In this document: positions 37,393-47,500 of the stretch, in pieces | How the letters are laid out: every line of letters starts with the position of its first letter | Position numbering within the stretch: position 1 is the first letter of the stretch | Assembly: GCA_963816555.1 (NCBI GenBank) | Contig: CAWFLD010000004.1 | Coordinates: forward strand, 1 to 64,000 | Reading direction: 5' to 3' | Length of the DNA: 64,000 nt | Source of the DNA: Lutibaculum sp963816555 | Lineage (GTDB): Bacteria; Pseudomonadota; Alphaproteobacteria; Rhizobiales; Tepidamorphaceae | The notes under the pieces: model-generated | Databases searched by the model: none | What the model saw: the letters and a program-made list of their open reading frames with translations, nothing else | Told to the model about the DNA's origin: nothing | Program-made: the position numbers and the translations under genes

Positions 37393-38817
37393 GTGCCGAA
37401 TCGTCGCCTCGTCATCCTCATCATCGCCAGCGCGCTGTTCATGGAGAACCTCGATTCGACGGTTCTCACGACGGCGCTGCCTGCCATCGCGGCCGATTTC
37501 GGCGAGGATCCGATCCGGCTGAAGCTCGCGCTGACCTCCTACCTCATCGCGCTCGCCGTCTTCATCCCGGCGAGCGGCTGGATGGCCGACCGGTTCGGCG
37601 CGCGGCGCGTCTTCACCACCGCCATCGTCGTCTTCGTCTCGGGCTCGGTGCTGTGCGGCTTCTCGCAGTCGATCGGCCACATCGTCGCAGCCCGCGTCCT
37701 GCAGGCGCTCGGCGGCGCCATGATGGTGCCGGTCGGCCGCCTCGTCGTCCTGAGGAGCGTGCCGAAGTCGCAGATGGTCGACGCGATGGCCTGGCTCGCC
37801 ATCCCGGCGCTCACCGGCCCCGTCCTCGGGCCGCCGCTCGGCGGCTTCATCACGACCTATTTCTCCTGGCACTGGATCTTCTGGATCAACGTGCCGATCG
37901 GCATCGTCGGCCTCCTCATGGGCCGCCTGTTCCTGCCCGAGGTCAAGGAGGACGCGCGCCCGCCCTTCGACCTCAGGGGCTTCGTGCTCTCCGGCGTCGG
38001 CCTGTCCGCGCTCGTCACCGGCTCGACGACGCTCGGCCTCGACATCATCCCGCTGCCCTGGGTCGGCGTCCTCCTCGCGGGCGGCGCGATCCTGCTCGTG
38101 GGCTACGTCGTGCACAGCCGGCGCATCGACAACCCGATCATCGACCTGTCGCTGTTCCGCATCGCGACCTACCGGACGGGCATCCTCGGCGGGATGCTGT
38201 TCCGGATCGGCATCGGCGCCTCGCCGTTCCTGCTGCCGCTGATGCTGCAGATCGGCTTCGGCCTCACGCCGTTCCGCTCCGGCATGATCACCTTCACCGG
38301 CGCGCTCGGCGCGATCGGCATGAAGCTCCTCGCGGGCCCGCTGGTGCGGCGCCTGGGCTTCCGCACGATCCTCGTGGGCAACGCCGTCCTCTGCGGCGCC
38401 TTCATCGCGGTGCCGGCCTTCTTCACGACGGCGACGCCGTTCGCGCTGATCGTCGCGATCCTGCTCGTCGGCGGCTTCTTCCGCTCGCTCCAGTTCACGA
38501 GCATCAACGGCCTCGCCTATTCCGACGTGCCGCCCGCCCGGATGAGCCGCGCCACCAGCCTGACGAGCGTCGTGCAGCAACTGTCGCTGAGCCTCGGCAT
38601 CAGCACGGCGGCGATCGTCCTCCACCTGTCGACGGCGGGCCAGCCCGCCACGGAGATGCGGGTCGCCGACTTCTCGCCGGCCTTCCTCGTCGTCGGGCTC
38701 GTCGCGAGCCTCTCGGCGCTGGTCTTCGCGAGCCTCGCGGGCGATGCCGGCGGCGAGGTCTCCGGCCACCGGCGCTACCGGCCCGACGTCGTCACGGCCG
38801 CGCGCGAGCGGCCCTGA
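37393..38817 (+). CDS. EmrB/QacA-type (DHA2) multidrug MFS exporter
   Basis: A 474-residue major facilitator with about 14 helices. The N-terminal ALFMENLDSTVLTTALPAIAADFG is typical of the DHA2 group, motif A is GWMADRFGARRVFTTA, and motif C-like GPVLGPPLGGFITTYFSWHWIFWINVP confirms antiporter type. I prefer GTG 37393; an in-frame ATG at 37339 would add 18 residues. It probably exports drugs or amphiphiles using the proton gradient. No HlyD-type partner is adjacent. It ends four bases before the convergent ArsR gene. Confidence 0.87.
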   Translation: MPNRRLVILIIASALFMENLDSTVLTTALPAIAADFGEDPIRLKLALTSYLIALAVFIPASGWMADRFGARRVFTTAIVVFVSGSVLCGFSQSIGHIVAARVLQALGGAMMVPVGRLVVLRSVPKSQMVDAMAWLAIPALTGPVLGPPLGGFITTYFSWHWIFWINVPIGIVGLLMGRLFLPEVKEDARPPFDLRGFVLSGVGLSALVTGSTTLGLDIIPLPWVGVLLAGGAILLVGYVVHSRRIDNPIIDLSLFRIATYRTGILGGMLFRIGIGASPFLLPLMLQIGFGLTPFRSGMITFTGALGAIGMKLLAGPLVRRLGFRTILVGNAVLCGAFIAVPAFFTTATPFALIVAILLVGGFFRSLQFTSINGLAYSDVPPARMSRATSLTSVVQQLSLSLGISTAAIVLHLSTAGQPATEMRVADFSPAFLVVGLVASLSALVFASLAGDAGGEVSGHRRYRPDVVTAARERP

Positions 38818-38821
38818 CGCC

Positions 38822-39184
38822 TCACGACGGCAGCACGCCGCAGGTCTTCTTGTCGCGCTCGCGGTGGGCGAGCGACAGCACCGTCGACACGAGGCCCGGA
38901 TAGAGCTCCTCGATCTCGTCGCGCCGCCGCACGAAGCAGCGCGTGCCCTCGGTGCGGGTCAGGATCAGGCCCGCCTCGCGCAGCACCTTCATGTGATGGC
39001 TGAGCGTCGACTTCGCGACCGGCTCGCGGAACTCGCCCCAGCCGCGCTCCTTCCCGTCCGACAGCGCGCACATGATCGACAGGCGCACGGGATCGCTCAG
39101 CGCCGCGAGGACGGTTCCGAGATCCATGTCGGCACGATCGGGATGATCGGATTGCCTGACCAGTGTGGCCTCCCTATGTTTCAT
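38822..39184 (-). CDS. ArsR-family transcriptional regulator
   Basis: A 120-residue winged-helix regulator: LGTVLAALSDPVRLSIMCAL, then GEFREPVAKSTLSHHMKVLREAGLI (recognition helix) and the wing RTEGTRCFVRRRDEIE. No clear CxC metal site is visible; cysteines near the wing and C-terminus are isolated. ATG 39184 overlaps a palindrome, and ATG 39127 (MDLGTVL) is an alternative start that fits the family length equally well. It is divergent from an Old Yellow Enzyme gene, which it probably represses. Confidence 0.83.
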   Translation of the reverse strand: MKHREATLVRQSDHPDRADMDLGTVLAALSDPVRLSIMCALSDGKERGWGEFREPVAKSTLSHHMKVLREAGLILTRTEGTRCFVRRRDEIEELYPGLVSTVLSLAHRERDKKTCGVLPS

Positions 39185-39197
39185 GTTCGACGAACAT
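39183..39197. promoter_or_regulatory. ArsR operator, perfect palindrome
   Basis: ATGTTCG-A-CGAACAT with seven-base arms around one central base, followed by a further half-site ATCGAACG. Lies in the 106-base gap between the ArsR and Old Yellow Enzyme genes and overlaps the longer ArsR start codon. Confidence 0.6.
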
Positions 39198-39290
39198 CGA
39201 ACGCATGCTTCGCCGCCCATTCTCGCCCGCCGGCGCCGCCGGGCCAAGGCGTCAGGCGGCGGCGAGCGAGAAACCGAAGGAGTTCCGCAT

Positions 39291-40364
39291 ATGGCCACGC
39301 TCTTCGACCCTTTGAAGGTCGGCGCGCTCGACCTTCCCAACCGCATCCTGATGGCCCCCCTGACCCGCACCAGGGCCGGCGAGGACCGGGTGCCCGGCGA
39401 CCTGCAGGTCGAGTACTACCGCCAGCGCGCCGGCGCGGGCCTCATCCTCAGCGAGGCGACGTCGGTCGATCCGATGGGCGTCGGATATCCGCGGACGCCC
39501 GGCATCTGGTCGGACGCGCAGGTTGCCGGATGGCGGCGCGTGACCGACGCGGTGCACGCGGCCGGCGGCCGGATCATGCTGCAGCTCTGGCATGTCGGGC
39601 GGATCTCCGACCCGGTCTATCTCGACGGCGCGCTCCCCGTCGCCCCGAGCGCCATCGCACCCGAGGGCACGGTGAGCCTCGTCAGGCCGCGCAAGCCCTA
39701 CGTCACCCCGCGCGCCCTCGAGACGAACGAGCTTCCCGCGATCGTCGAGGCCTTTCGCAGGGGCGCGGCGAACGCGAAGAAGGCCGGGTTCGACGGCGTG
39801 GAGATCCACGGCGCGAACGGCTACCTGCTCGACCAGTTCCTGCAGGACAGCTCGAACAAGCGGACGGATCCCTATGGCGGATCGATCGAAAATCGCTCGA
39901 GGCTCATGCTCGAGGTGACCGACGCGGTGCTGCAGGAATGGTCCCCCGACCGCGTCGGCATGCACCTCGCGCCGCGCGGCGACGGCCACTCCATGGGCGA
40001 TTCGGACCCTGCCGCCCTGTTCGGCCACGTCGCCGGCGAGCTCGGCCGCCGCGGCCTCGCCTTCATCGCCGCGCGCGAGCACCTCGGCCCGGACAGGCTC
40101 GGGCCGCAGCTCAAGAAGGCGTTCGGCGGCGTCTACGTCGCCAACGAGGGCTTCACGGCGGAGACCGCGGGCGAGGTGATCGAGAGGGGCGAGGCGGACG
40201 CGGTCGCGTTCGGCAAGGCCTTCATCGCGAACCCGGACCTGCCGCGGCGATTCGAGCTGGGCGCCCCGCTCAACGAGCCGGACGCGTCGACCTTCTACGA
40301 GCCGGGCCCGGCGGGCTACGTCGACTATCCCTCGCTGGACGAGGCACGGGCGGCAGCGGAGTGA
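39291..40364 (+). CDS. Old Yellow Enzyme family ene-reductase (NemA-like)
   Basis: A 357-residue FMN-dependent alkene reductase. Barrel landmarks: LFDPLKVGALDLPNRILMAPLTRTRA (FMN-binding Thr and neighbours), LQLWHVGRISDP (His in the WHxGR motif), GFDGVEIHGANGYLLDQFLQDSSNKRTDPYGGSIENR, and a C-terminal AFGKAFIANPDLPRR. The substrate His-Asn/His pair is supplied by EIHGAN and WHVGR. It reduces electrophilic enones, nitroesters or similar compounds with NADPH. AAGGAG precedes ATG 39291; the divergent ArsR regulator is a common partner for this enzyme. Confidence 0.93.
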   Translation: MATLFDPLKVGALDLPNRILMAPLTRTRAGEDRVPGDLQVEYYRQRAGAGLILSEATSVDPMGVGYPRTPGIWSDAQVAGWRRVTDAVHAAGGRIMLQLWHVGRISDPVYLDGALPVAPSAIAPEGTVSLVRPRKPYVTPRALETNELPAIVEAFRRGAANAKKAGFDGVEIHGANGYLLDQFLQDSSNKRTDPYGGSIENRSRLMLEVTDAVLQEWSPDRVGMHLAPRGDGHSMGDSDPAALFGHVAGELGRRGLAFIAAREHLGPDRLGPQLKKAFGGVYVANEGFTAETAGEVIERGEADAVAFGKAFIANPDLPRRFELGAPLNEPDASTFYEPGPAGYVDYPSLDEARAAAE

Positions 40365-40388
40365 TCCCGGCCCTCGCGGGCGGAGGCT

Positions 40389-41102
40389 TCAGTCGGCCTC
40401 CTCCGCGGGGGCCTCGGCCTCGCCTCCCCTGAAGCCGGTGGCCAGCACGTAGAGCTCCGAGGAATCGGAGCGGCTGGCCTTCGGCTTCACGTGCTTCACG
40501 ACGGCGAAGTCGCGCTTCATCTCGGCGAGAAGCTCGTTCTGGGTGCCGCCCTGCAGCACCTTGGCGAGGAAGGCGCCGCCCGGCGCCAGCACGTCGCGCG
40601 CGAAGGCCAGCGCGACCTCGCACAGCGCCATGATCTTGAGGTGGTCGGTGTTGCGGTGGCCGGTGGCGAAGGGCGCCATGTCGGACAGCACGAGGTCCGG
40701 CCGGCCGCCGAGCGCCGCCTCGAGACGCGCCGGCGCGTCGGCGTCGAGGAAATCCATCTGCAGGAACTCGACGCCGGAGATCGCGTCGACCTCCTGCTTG
40801 TCGATCGCCACGACCTTGCCCCGCCCCTCGCGCGACTTCACGCGCTCGGCGGCGACCTGGCTCCAGCCGCCGGGCGCCGAGCCGAGGTCGACGACGAGCT
40901 GCCCGGGCTTCAGGAGATGATGGTGGTCGTCGATCTCCGTCAGCTTGTAGGCGGCGCGCGAGCGGTAGCCCTCCGCCTTGGCCTTGGCCACGTACGGGTC
41001 GTTGAGCTGCCGCTGCAGCCAGCGCGTGGAGGAGTTCTTGCGGCCGCGGGCGGTGCGCACCCTGACCTTCAGCCGACCCTCGCGGCTCCCGTCGCGACTC
41101 AC
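40389..41102 (-). CDS. rlmE: RlmE, 23S rRNA 2'-O-methyltransferase
   Basis: A 237-residue FtsJ/RrmJ-type enzyme that methylates U2552 of 23S rRNA. Landmarks: GYRSRAAYKLTEIDDHHHLLKPGQLVVDLGSAPGGWSQVAAE (SAM loop), the catalytic Asp in LVLSDMAPFATGHRNTDH, the lysine in GGAFLAKVLQGG and the final KHVKPKASRSDSSELYVLATGF. It starts at GTG 41102, overlapping the Ppx/GppA stop, so the two genes are co-translated. Confidence 0.93.
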   Translation of the reverse strand: MSRDGSREGRLKVRVRTARGRKNSSTRWLQRQLNDPYVAKAKAEGYRSRAAYKLTEIDDHHHLLKPGQLVVDLGSAPGGWSQVAAERVKSREGRGKVVAIDKQEVDAISGVEFLQMDFLDADAPARLEAALGGRPDLVLSDMAPFATGHRNTDHLKIMALCEVALAFARDVLAPGGAFLAKVLQGGTQNELLAEMKRDFAVVKHVKPKASRSDSSELYVLATGFRGGEAEAPAEEAD

Positions 41103-42271
41103 GTGGAGGCCTTCCTCCGGCCGCGCCGCGGCCGGCGGCGGCGGCCGTTGCGCCAGACGCCGTCCCTCGCCATCAGCGACATGAGGATGCCCTCGCGCAG
41201 CCCGCGGTCGGCGACGCGGATGCGGCGGCACGGCCACTCGCGGCGGATCGCCTCGAAGATGGCGCAGCCGGCGAGCACGAGATCGGCGCGGTCCGGCCCG
41301 ATGCAGGGATTCTTCACGCGCTCCTCGAAGCTCATCTCGAGCAGCCTGTCGGTGACCGCGACCACGTCGTCGCCGCGCATCCAGGTGCCGTCGACCTTGC
41401 GCCGGTCGTAGCGGTCGAGCGCGAGGTGCACGCCGCAGATCGTCGTGACGGTGCCGGAGGTGCCGAGCAGGTGCACGTCGCCCTCGGCGAGCGCCTTCGC
41501 CATCAGGTCGCGGGCCTCGAAGCGCTCGAGCGTCTCGCGCACATGCGCGACCATGCCCTCGAAGTCGCCGCGCTCCACGGACACGCCGCCGAACTTCTCC
41601 GCCAGCGTCACGACGCCGAGCGGCATCGAGGTCCAGGCGGCGACGCGCTTCTGCACGCCGAGCGGCCCAGGCCAGCCTTCGCCGTGGAAATCGAGCCAGA
41701 CGAGCTCGGTCGAGCCGCCGCCGATGTCGAACACGATGGCGCCGCGCGCGGCGGGATCGACGAGGCTCGCGCAGCCGGCCACGGCGAGGCGCGCCTCCGT
41801 CTCCCGGTCGACGATCTCGAGCTTCAGCCCCGCCTTCTCGTGCACGCGCTCGATGAACTCCGCGCCGTTCTCGGCGCGGCGGCAGGCCTCGGTCGCGATG
41901 AGTCGCGAGCGCGTCACGCCGCGCGCGAACATCTTGTCGCGGCACACCTTCAGCGCCTCGATGGCGCGGCTCTGCGCCGCCTCCCCGAGGATGCCCTTGC
42001 CGTCGAGCTCCTCGCCGAGCCGGACGATGCGCGAGAAGGCGTCGACCACGCGGAAGGCGCGCCTGGTCGGCTGGGCGACCAGGAGCCGGCAGTTGTTCGT
42101 GCCGAGGTCGAGCGCGGCGTACAGCGCATCGCTCGCCGGCGCGTCGTCGGCGTTCTCGGTGGGCCGCCGAAGCGGTCGCACCGCCTCGATGCAGCCCGGC
42201 CGCCCGACGACCTCGCGTTGTCCGGCAGCTGCTCCCGGCCGCAGATCGGCCACGGGCGCGCCGTCATACAT
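41099..42271 (-). CDS. Ppx/GppA-family exopolyphosphatase/guanosine pentaphosphatase
   Basis: A phosphatase of the actin-like ATPase superfamily, about 390 residues from ATG 42271 (the in-frame extension to 42364 is also possible). Phosphate-1 loop ALDLGTNNCRLLVA, phosphate-2 loop VFDIGGGSTELVWLD and the adenosine-loop-like GTSGTVTTICGVHLAL are clear. It hydrolyses terminal phosphates of polyphosphate or pppGpp. Its length matches the shorter alphaproteobacterial form, which lacks the HD extension. It is divergent from tamA and coupled to rlmE. Confidence 0.88.
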   Translation of the reverse strand: MYDGAPVADLRPGAAAGQREVVGRPGCIEAVRPLRRPTENADDAPASDALYAALDLGTNNCRLLVAQPTRRAFRVVDAFSRIVRLGEELDGKGILGEAAQSRAIEALKVCRDKMFARGVTRSRLIATEACRRAENGAEFIERVHEKAGLKLEIVDRETEARLAVAGCASLVDPAARGAIVFDIGGGSTELVWLDFHGEGWPGPLGVQKRVAAWTSMPLGVVTLAEKFGGVSVERGDFEGMVAHVRETLERFEARDLMAKALAEGDVHLLGTSGTVTTICGVHLALDRYDRRKVDGTWMRGDDVVAVTDRLLEMSFEERVKNPCIGPDRADLVLAGCAIFEAIRREWPCRRIRVADRGLREGILMSLMARDGVWRNGRRRRPRRGRRKAST

Positions 42272-42612
42272 CTCGTTCACCACGCAGCGTTCCCGCAGGG
42301 CGGCGATTCCCTGCACCGAGGGCTCGCCGCCGCAAAAAATCTTCGTCGGAGGGGAGCTTAACAAGGCAAGCCATGCGGCGCAAAGCGCTGTGTTCGGGAG
42401 GCGACACGGGATGCCGGACCCGCACCGGGTCGATCATCAGCGAGATCCAGCCGGGCGCCCGCTTCGTAATCGCGTTCCGGGATTGTTGCACCCGTGCCTC
42501 GGCCTGGGTCCTGATCCGCGCCTTCACGGCATCTCGCGTTGGCCAACAACGACTTAACGAATAAGGTGCAGGCTCCATCGCTTCGCGGCAGCTCACGGAA
42601 CGGCGTTCGAGT

Positions 42613-44566
42613 ATGGGTTTCTTCCGGTCTAGGCGACCCGGGCGGCAGGCGGCGTGGCTCGTTGCAGCCGCGGCGGCACTCTGCGTGACGGGCACCTCGC
42701 CGTCGGCGGCCTTCGAGCTGTTCGGCCACAAGTTCTTCGAGAAGGACACGGCCGAGGAGCTTCCGGCCTCGGCGCAGCACTACGACGTCGAATTCAAGGT
42801 GACGTCCGGCGACGACGACCTGAAGGAAAAGCTCCAGTCGGCCTCCGAGCTCTACTCCAAGAAGGACGACGTGCCGCTCAGCACCGCGTCGCTCATCGCG
42901 CGCGCCCGCGGCGACTACTCGCGCCTCGTCGCCGCGCTCTACACGACGGGCCGCTACGGCCCCGTCGTCGACATCACGATCGACGGCCGCTCCGCCGCGG
43001 ACATCCCGGCCGACGCCGAGTTCGGCCAGACGGCGCACGTCCGGGTCACCGTCGAGCCGGGGCCGCTCTTCATGTTCGGCGACGTGCGGATCGACAACCC
43101 GCCCGGACCGATCCCCAACGACGACACGGTGCCGAAGACGCCGGCCGAGCTCGGCCTCGTGCCGGGCCAGGTGGCGGAATCGGGCATCGTCCTGCAGGCC
43201 GAGGGCTCGCTCGTCGGGCGCTGGCGCGAGCTCGGCCATCCGAAGGCCGAGGTCACGCGCCGCGACACCGTCGCGCATCACGACAGCGACACGCTCGACG
43301 TCGGCATGACGGTGGCGCCGGGGCCGGCCGCGGTCTACGGCCCGGTGACGACCACCGGCACCGAGCGGATGGACCCGGAATTCGTGTCCCGCCAGACCGG
43401 CATCAAGCCCGGCCAGCCCTTCGATCCCGACGATCTCGAGCTCGCCCGCAAGCAGCTGCGCCGCCTCGAGGTGTTCCAGGCGATCCGCATCGTCGAGGCC
43501 GACGAGGTCGGGCCCGGACGGCACGCTGCCGCTGACCGTCCAGGTCGCCGAGCGCCCGCTGCACATCTGGGGCGCCGGCGCCACCTACTCGACGCTCGAC
43601 GGCGCCGGCGTCGAGGCCTACTGGCAGCACCGCAACCTGTTCGGCCACGCGGAGCGCCTGCGCTTCGAGGGCAGCGTCGGCCGCATCGCCTCGAACAGCT
43701 ACGAGGACCTGAACTACCACGCGGGCGTCACCTTCGTGCGGCCGGGCGTCTTCACGCCGTTCACCGACCTGACGGCCAAGGTCTTCGCCGAGCAGCAGCG
43801 GCCCGAGAGCTACCAGTCGCGGCGGATCGTCGGCCAGGTGGGCCTGCAGCACCGCTTCTCCGACGATCTCAGCGGCAGCTCGATGGTCAACGTCGAGCGC
43901 TCGCGCACGGAGGACCCGCTCGGGACGCGCGACTTCTTCCTCGTCAGCCTGCCGTCGCAGCTCATCTACGACACGCGCGACAACGAGCTGAACCCGACCG
44001 AGGGCATCCACGCCACGCTGGACGTCGAGCCGCTCCAGGAGTTCAAGTTCGACAACACGGCGCTGATCACCAACCTGCGGGTCGCGACCTATCTCTCCGT
44101 CGACCCGGAGAACCGCTTCATCATCGCCGGCCGGATCGGCCTCGGCTCGATCACCGGCGCACCCCGCGACGAGCTGCCGGCCGACCGGCTGTTCTATGCC
44201 GGCGGCGGCGGGTCGATCCGCGGCTACGCCTATCGCAACGTCGGCCCGCGCCTGCCGCCGGGCACGTTCGTCAACGGCGTCAATGTCGGCAACGAGGTGA
44301 TCGGCGGCCGCTCCTATATCGACGGCTCGCTCGAGCTGCGCGCCAAGGTCACCGACAAGTTCGGCGCCGTCGCCTTCGTCGACGCCGGCAACGCCTTCGT
44401 CGACAGCTACCCCGACTTCTCCGAAGACCTGAAGATCGGCGTCGGCGTCGGCCTTCGCTACTTCACCAGTCTCGGCCCGATCAGGGTCGACGTCGCCATT
44501 CCGCTCGATCCCGGCAAGGACGATCCGGATTTCGGCGTCTATATCGGCTTGGGACAGGCATTCTGA
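42613..44566 (+). CDS. tamA: TamA, outer-membrane translocation and assembly protein (one frame break)
   Basis: About 650 residues after correction. The signal peptide GRQAAWLVAAAAALCVTGTSPSAA precedes N-terminal POTRA modules (FKVTSGDDDLKEKLQSASELY, then VTVEPGPLFMFGDVRIDNP and VYGPVTTTGTERMDPEFVSRQTG). A 16-strand barrel follows with the TamA/BamA-type LFYAGGGGSIRGYAYRNVGPRLP segment and terminal PLDPGKDDPDFGVYIGLGQAF ending in phenylalanine. The break is one extra base in a CCC run near 43513. TamA forms the outer-membrane partner of the inner-membrane TamB, encoded next. Confidence 0.92.
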
Positions 44567-47500
44567 TGACGCGCCGCCTCCTTCTCTCCCTCCTCGCGCT
44601 CGCCACGATCATGATCGTGGGCTGGGACACGATCGCCGGCGCGCAGGAGAAGGAGGTCGACAAGTCGGCCTTCGTGCGCTTCGTCGAGAACCAGATCTCG
44701 ACGCCCGACCGGCAGATCCGCCTCGGCACGATCGACGGTGCGCTGTCCTCCGACGTCACGATCTCGACGATCACCATCGCCGACCGAGAAGGCGTCTGGC
44801 TGACGATCGACAACGCGCATCTCGTCTGGAGCCGGCTGGCGCTGCTGCGCGGCCAGCTGAGCGTCGACCTCCTGGAGGCCGACAGCATCGAGATCGCGCG
44901 CACGCCGAACGCGGCGCAGGAGCCGACGCCGAAGCAGGCGCAGTTCGAGATCCCGCAGCTTCCCGTCGGCGTCGACATCGACAAGCTGAGCATTCCGCGC
45001 ATCGACATCGCCGAGGGCGTCATCGGGCCCGCCGTCTCGATGTCGGTGAACGGCGAACTGCACCTCAACGACGGCTCCCTCAAGTCGAACCTGCAGATCG
45101 AGCGGCGCGACCAGCCGGGCAGCCTCGTGCTCGACGCCTCGTTCTCGAACGAGTCGCGCGTCCTCGACCTGAACCTCAAGCTCTCCGAGCCGAAGGACGG
45201 CGTCGTCGCCAACGCCCTCAACATCCCCGGCCGGCCGGCCGTCACCTTCGCCATCCAGGGCTCCGGCCCGCTCGACAAGTTCGACGCCGACATCTCGCTC
45301 GCAGCCGACGGCGAGAAGCTCGTCGGCGGCAAGGCGACGATCTCGCAGGCCAATGGCGGCTTCCGCTTCGTGGCCGACGTCGACGGCAACCTGCAGCCGC
45401 TCGTGCCGCCGCTCTACCAGGATCTCGTGCAGGGCGGCTCCCACCTGACGATCGACGCGACGCGCGCAAGCGACGGCGCCATCAGCATCGCCCGGGCCGA
45501 CCTCAAGTCGGGCGTCGCGAGCCTCGACGCCTCGGCCGAGATCACGTCCGACTTCTTCCCGACCTCGCTCGACGTCGACATGCAGCTCGGCTCGCAGAGC
45601 GGCCAGCCGGTCGCCCTGCCCGGCGGCGGCGGCGCGGCGACGGTGAAGAGCGGCAAGATCAAGATCAGCCTCGGCGGCCAGGTCGACAACACATGGGTCG
45701 CGACCTTCGACCTCGACGGGCTGCAGACGCCGCTCCTGTCGGCCGACCACGCGCGCATCATGGGCAGCGGGCTCGCCGCCAACATGGCCGATCCCGGCAG
45801 CCGCCGCGTCACCTTCCAGGTCAAGGGCTCGGCCGAGGGGCTGAGCTCCGACGATCCCGACGTCGCCAAGGCGCTCGGCAGCGGCGGCCTGTCGCTGGAG
45901 GCACGCGGCAACTGGGCGTCCGGCCAGCCGGTCGACGTGAAGGTTGCGCGCATCGAAAACGGCAACGCGCTGGCGAGCTTCGAGGGCGCGGTCGACGGCG
46001 GCCAGCTCGACGGCAGCTACACGCTGAAGGCCGACGACCTGTCGCTGTTCTCCGGCCTCGCCGGCCAGAAGCTCGCCGGTGCGGTCGATCTCTCGGCGAA
46101 GGGCACCGCCGGCCTCGGCGGCAACGAGCTCGACCTCACCCTCGACGGCACGGCACGGGACCTGGCGCTGGGCATCGGCGCGCTCGACGGCCTCGTGAAG
46201 GGCCGCACCACGCTGTCCGGCGGCATCGCGCGGTCCGAGACGGGCTTCCGCTTCGACGACCTGACGGTGAAGAACCCGCAGGTGACGGCCACCATTCGCG
46301 GTGCCTACGGCCAGGAGAACGTCAGCCTCGCCGCCAAGGCCGACCTCGCCGACATCGCAGCCCTCACGGACCGGGCCTCGGGGCCCGCGACGCTGCAGGC
46401 GAATGTCAGCGGCACGGCCGACAAGCCGAAGATCGACGCGAAGGTGACGAGCCACCGGCTGATGCTGACCGGCAAGCCGCTGACCGGTCTCGACGCGGAG
46501 TTCACCGGCACGGTCATCACCGAGGGCAACAAGGTCGACGGCGACCTCTCGGTCACGGGCAATCTCGACGGCGTGCCGCTCGACGCCTCCGCGCACATTG
46601 CGAGCCTCGCGGACGGCGGCCGCGCGTTGCGCGACCTCGCCGTCCGGGCCGGGCAGACGAAGGCGAGCGGCGACCTGACGCTCAGGGCGGACGGCCTCTA
46701 CGAAGGCAAGGTCTCGCTCGATTCGCCCGACCTGTCGGTCATCGCGCCGCTCTTCCTGGCCGATGCGTCGGGCTCCGTCTCCGCCGACATCGCCCTGTCC
46801 GTCGAGAATGACGGGCAGTCCGCCGACGTGACCGCCAAGGCCGACGGCCTGCGCTTCAACTCGGTCCGGGTCGGTTCGGCCTCGATCGACCTGCAGGGCT
46901 CCGATCTCCTGTCGGCGCCGATCCTGGCGGGCCAGGCGAACGCGCGGAACGTGAAGGTCGGCGGCTTCGTGCTCGACGGGCTCGACGCGACCGCCAAGCG
47001 GTCCGGCGACACGACGGACTTCGACGTGGCGGCCAATCTCTCCCAGGGCACGCTCACCACCTCCGGCAGCCTGCAGCCGGTCGACAGCGGCTTCGACGTG
47101 ACGCTGCGGACGCTGAAGCTGACGCACCAGGACGTCGCGGCGCAGCTCGCCCAGCCCGCGAAGATCGAGATCCGCGACGGCCGGACCGCCATCCAGGGCG
47201 CCGACCTCAAGATCGGCAGCGGCGGCATCCACGTCGCCGGCACGGTCGGCGACACGATCGACCTCAAGGCGAAGATCGACGCGCTGCCGCTGTCGCTCGG
47301 CAACGCGTTCGTGCCCGACCTGAACGCGACCGGCACCGTCTCCGGCACGCTGACGGCCTCCGGCACGACGTCGGCCCCGGTCGCCGACTTCGACGTCACC
47401 GGCCGCGGCATCGGCGCGCGGCCGCTCCGGCAGGCGGGCGTCTCGGACCTCGCCTTCAAGGGCAGCGGCCACTACGAGGACGGCACGGCGAACGTCCGGC

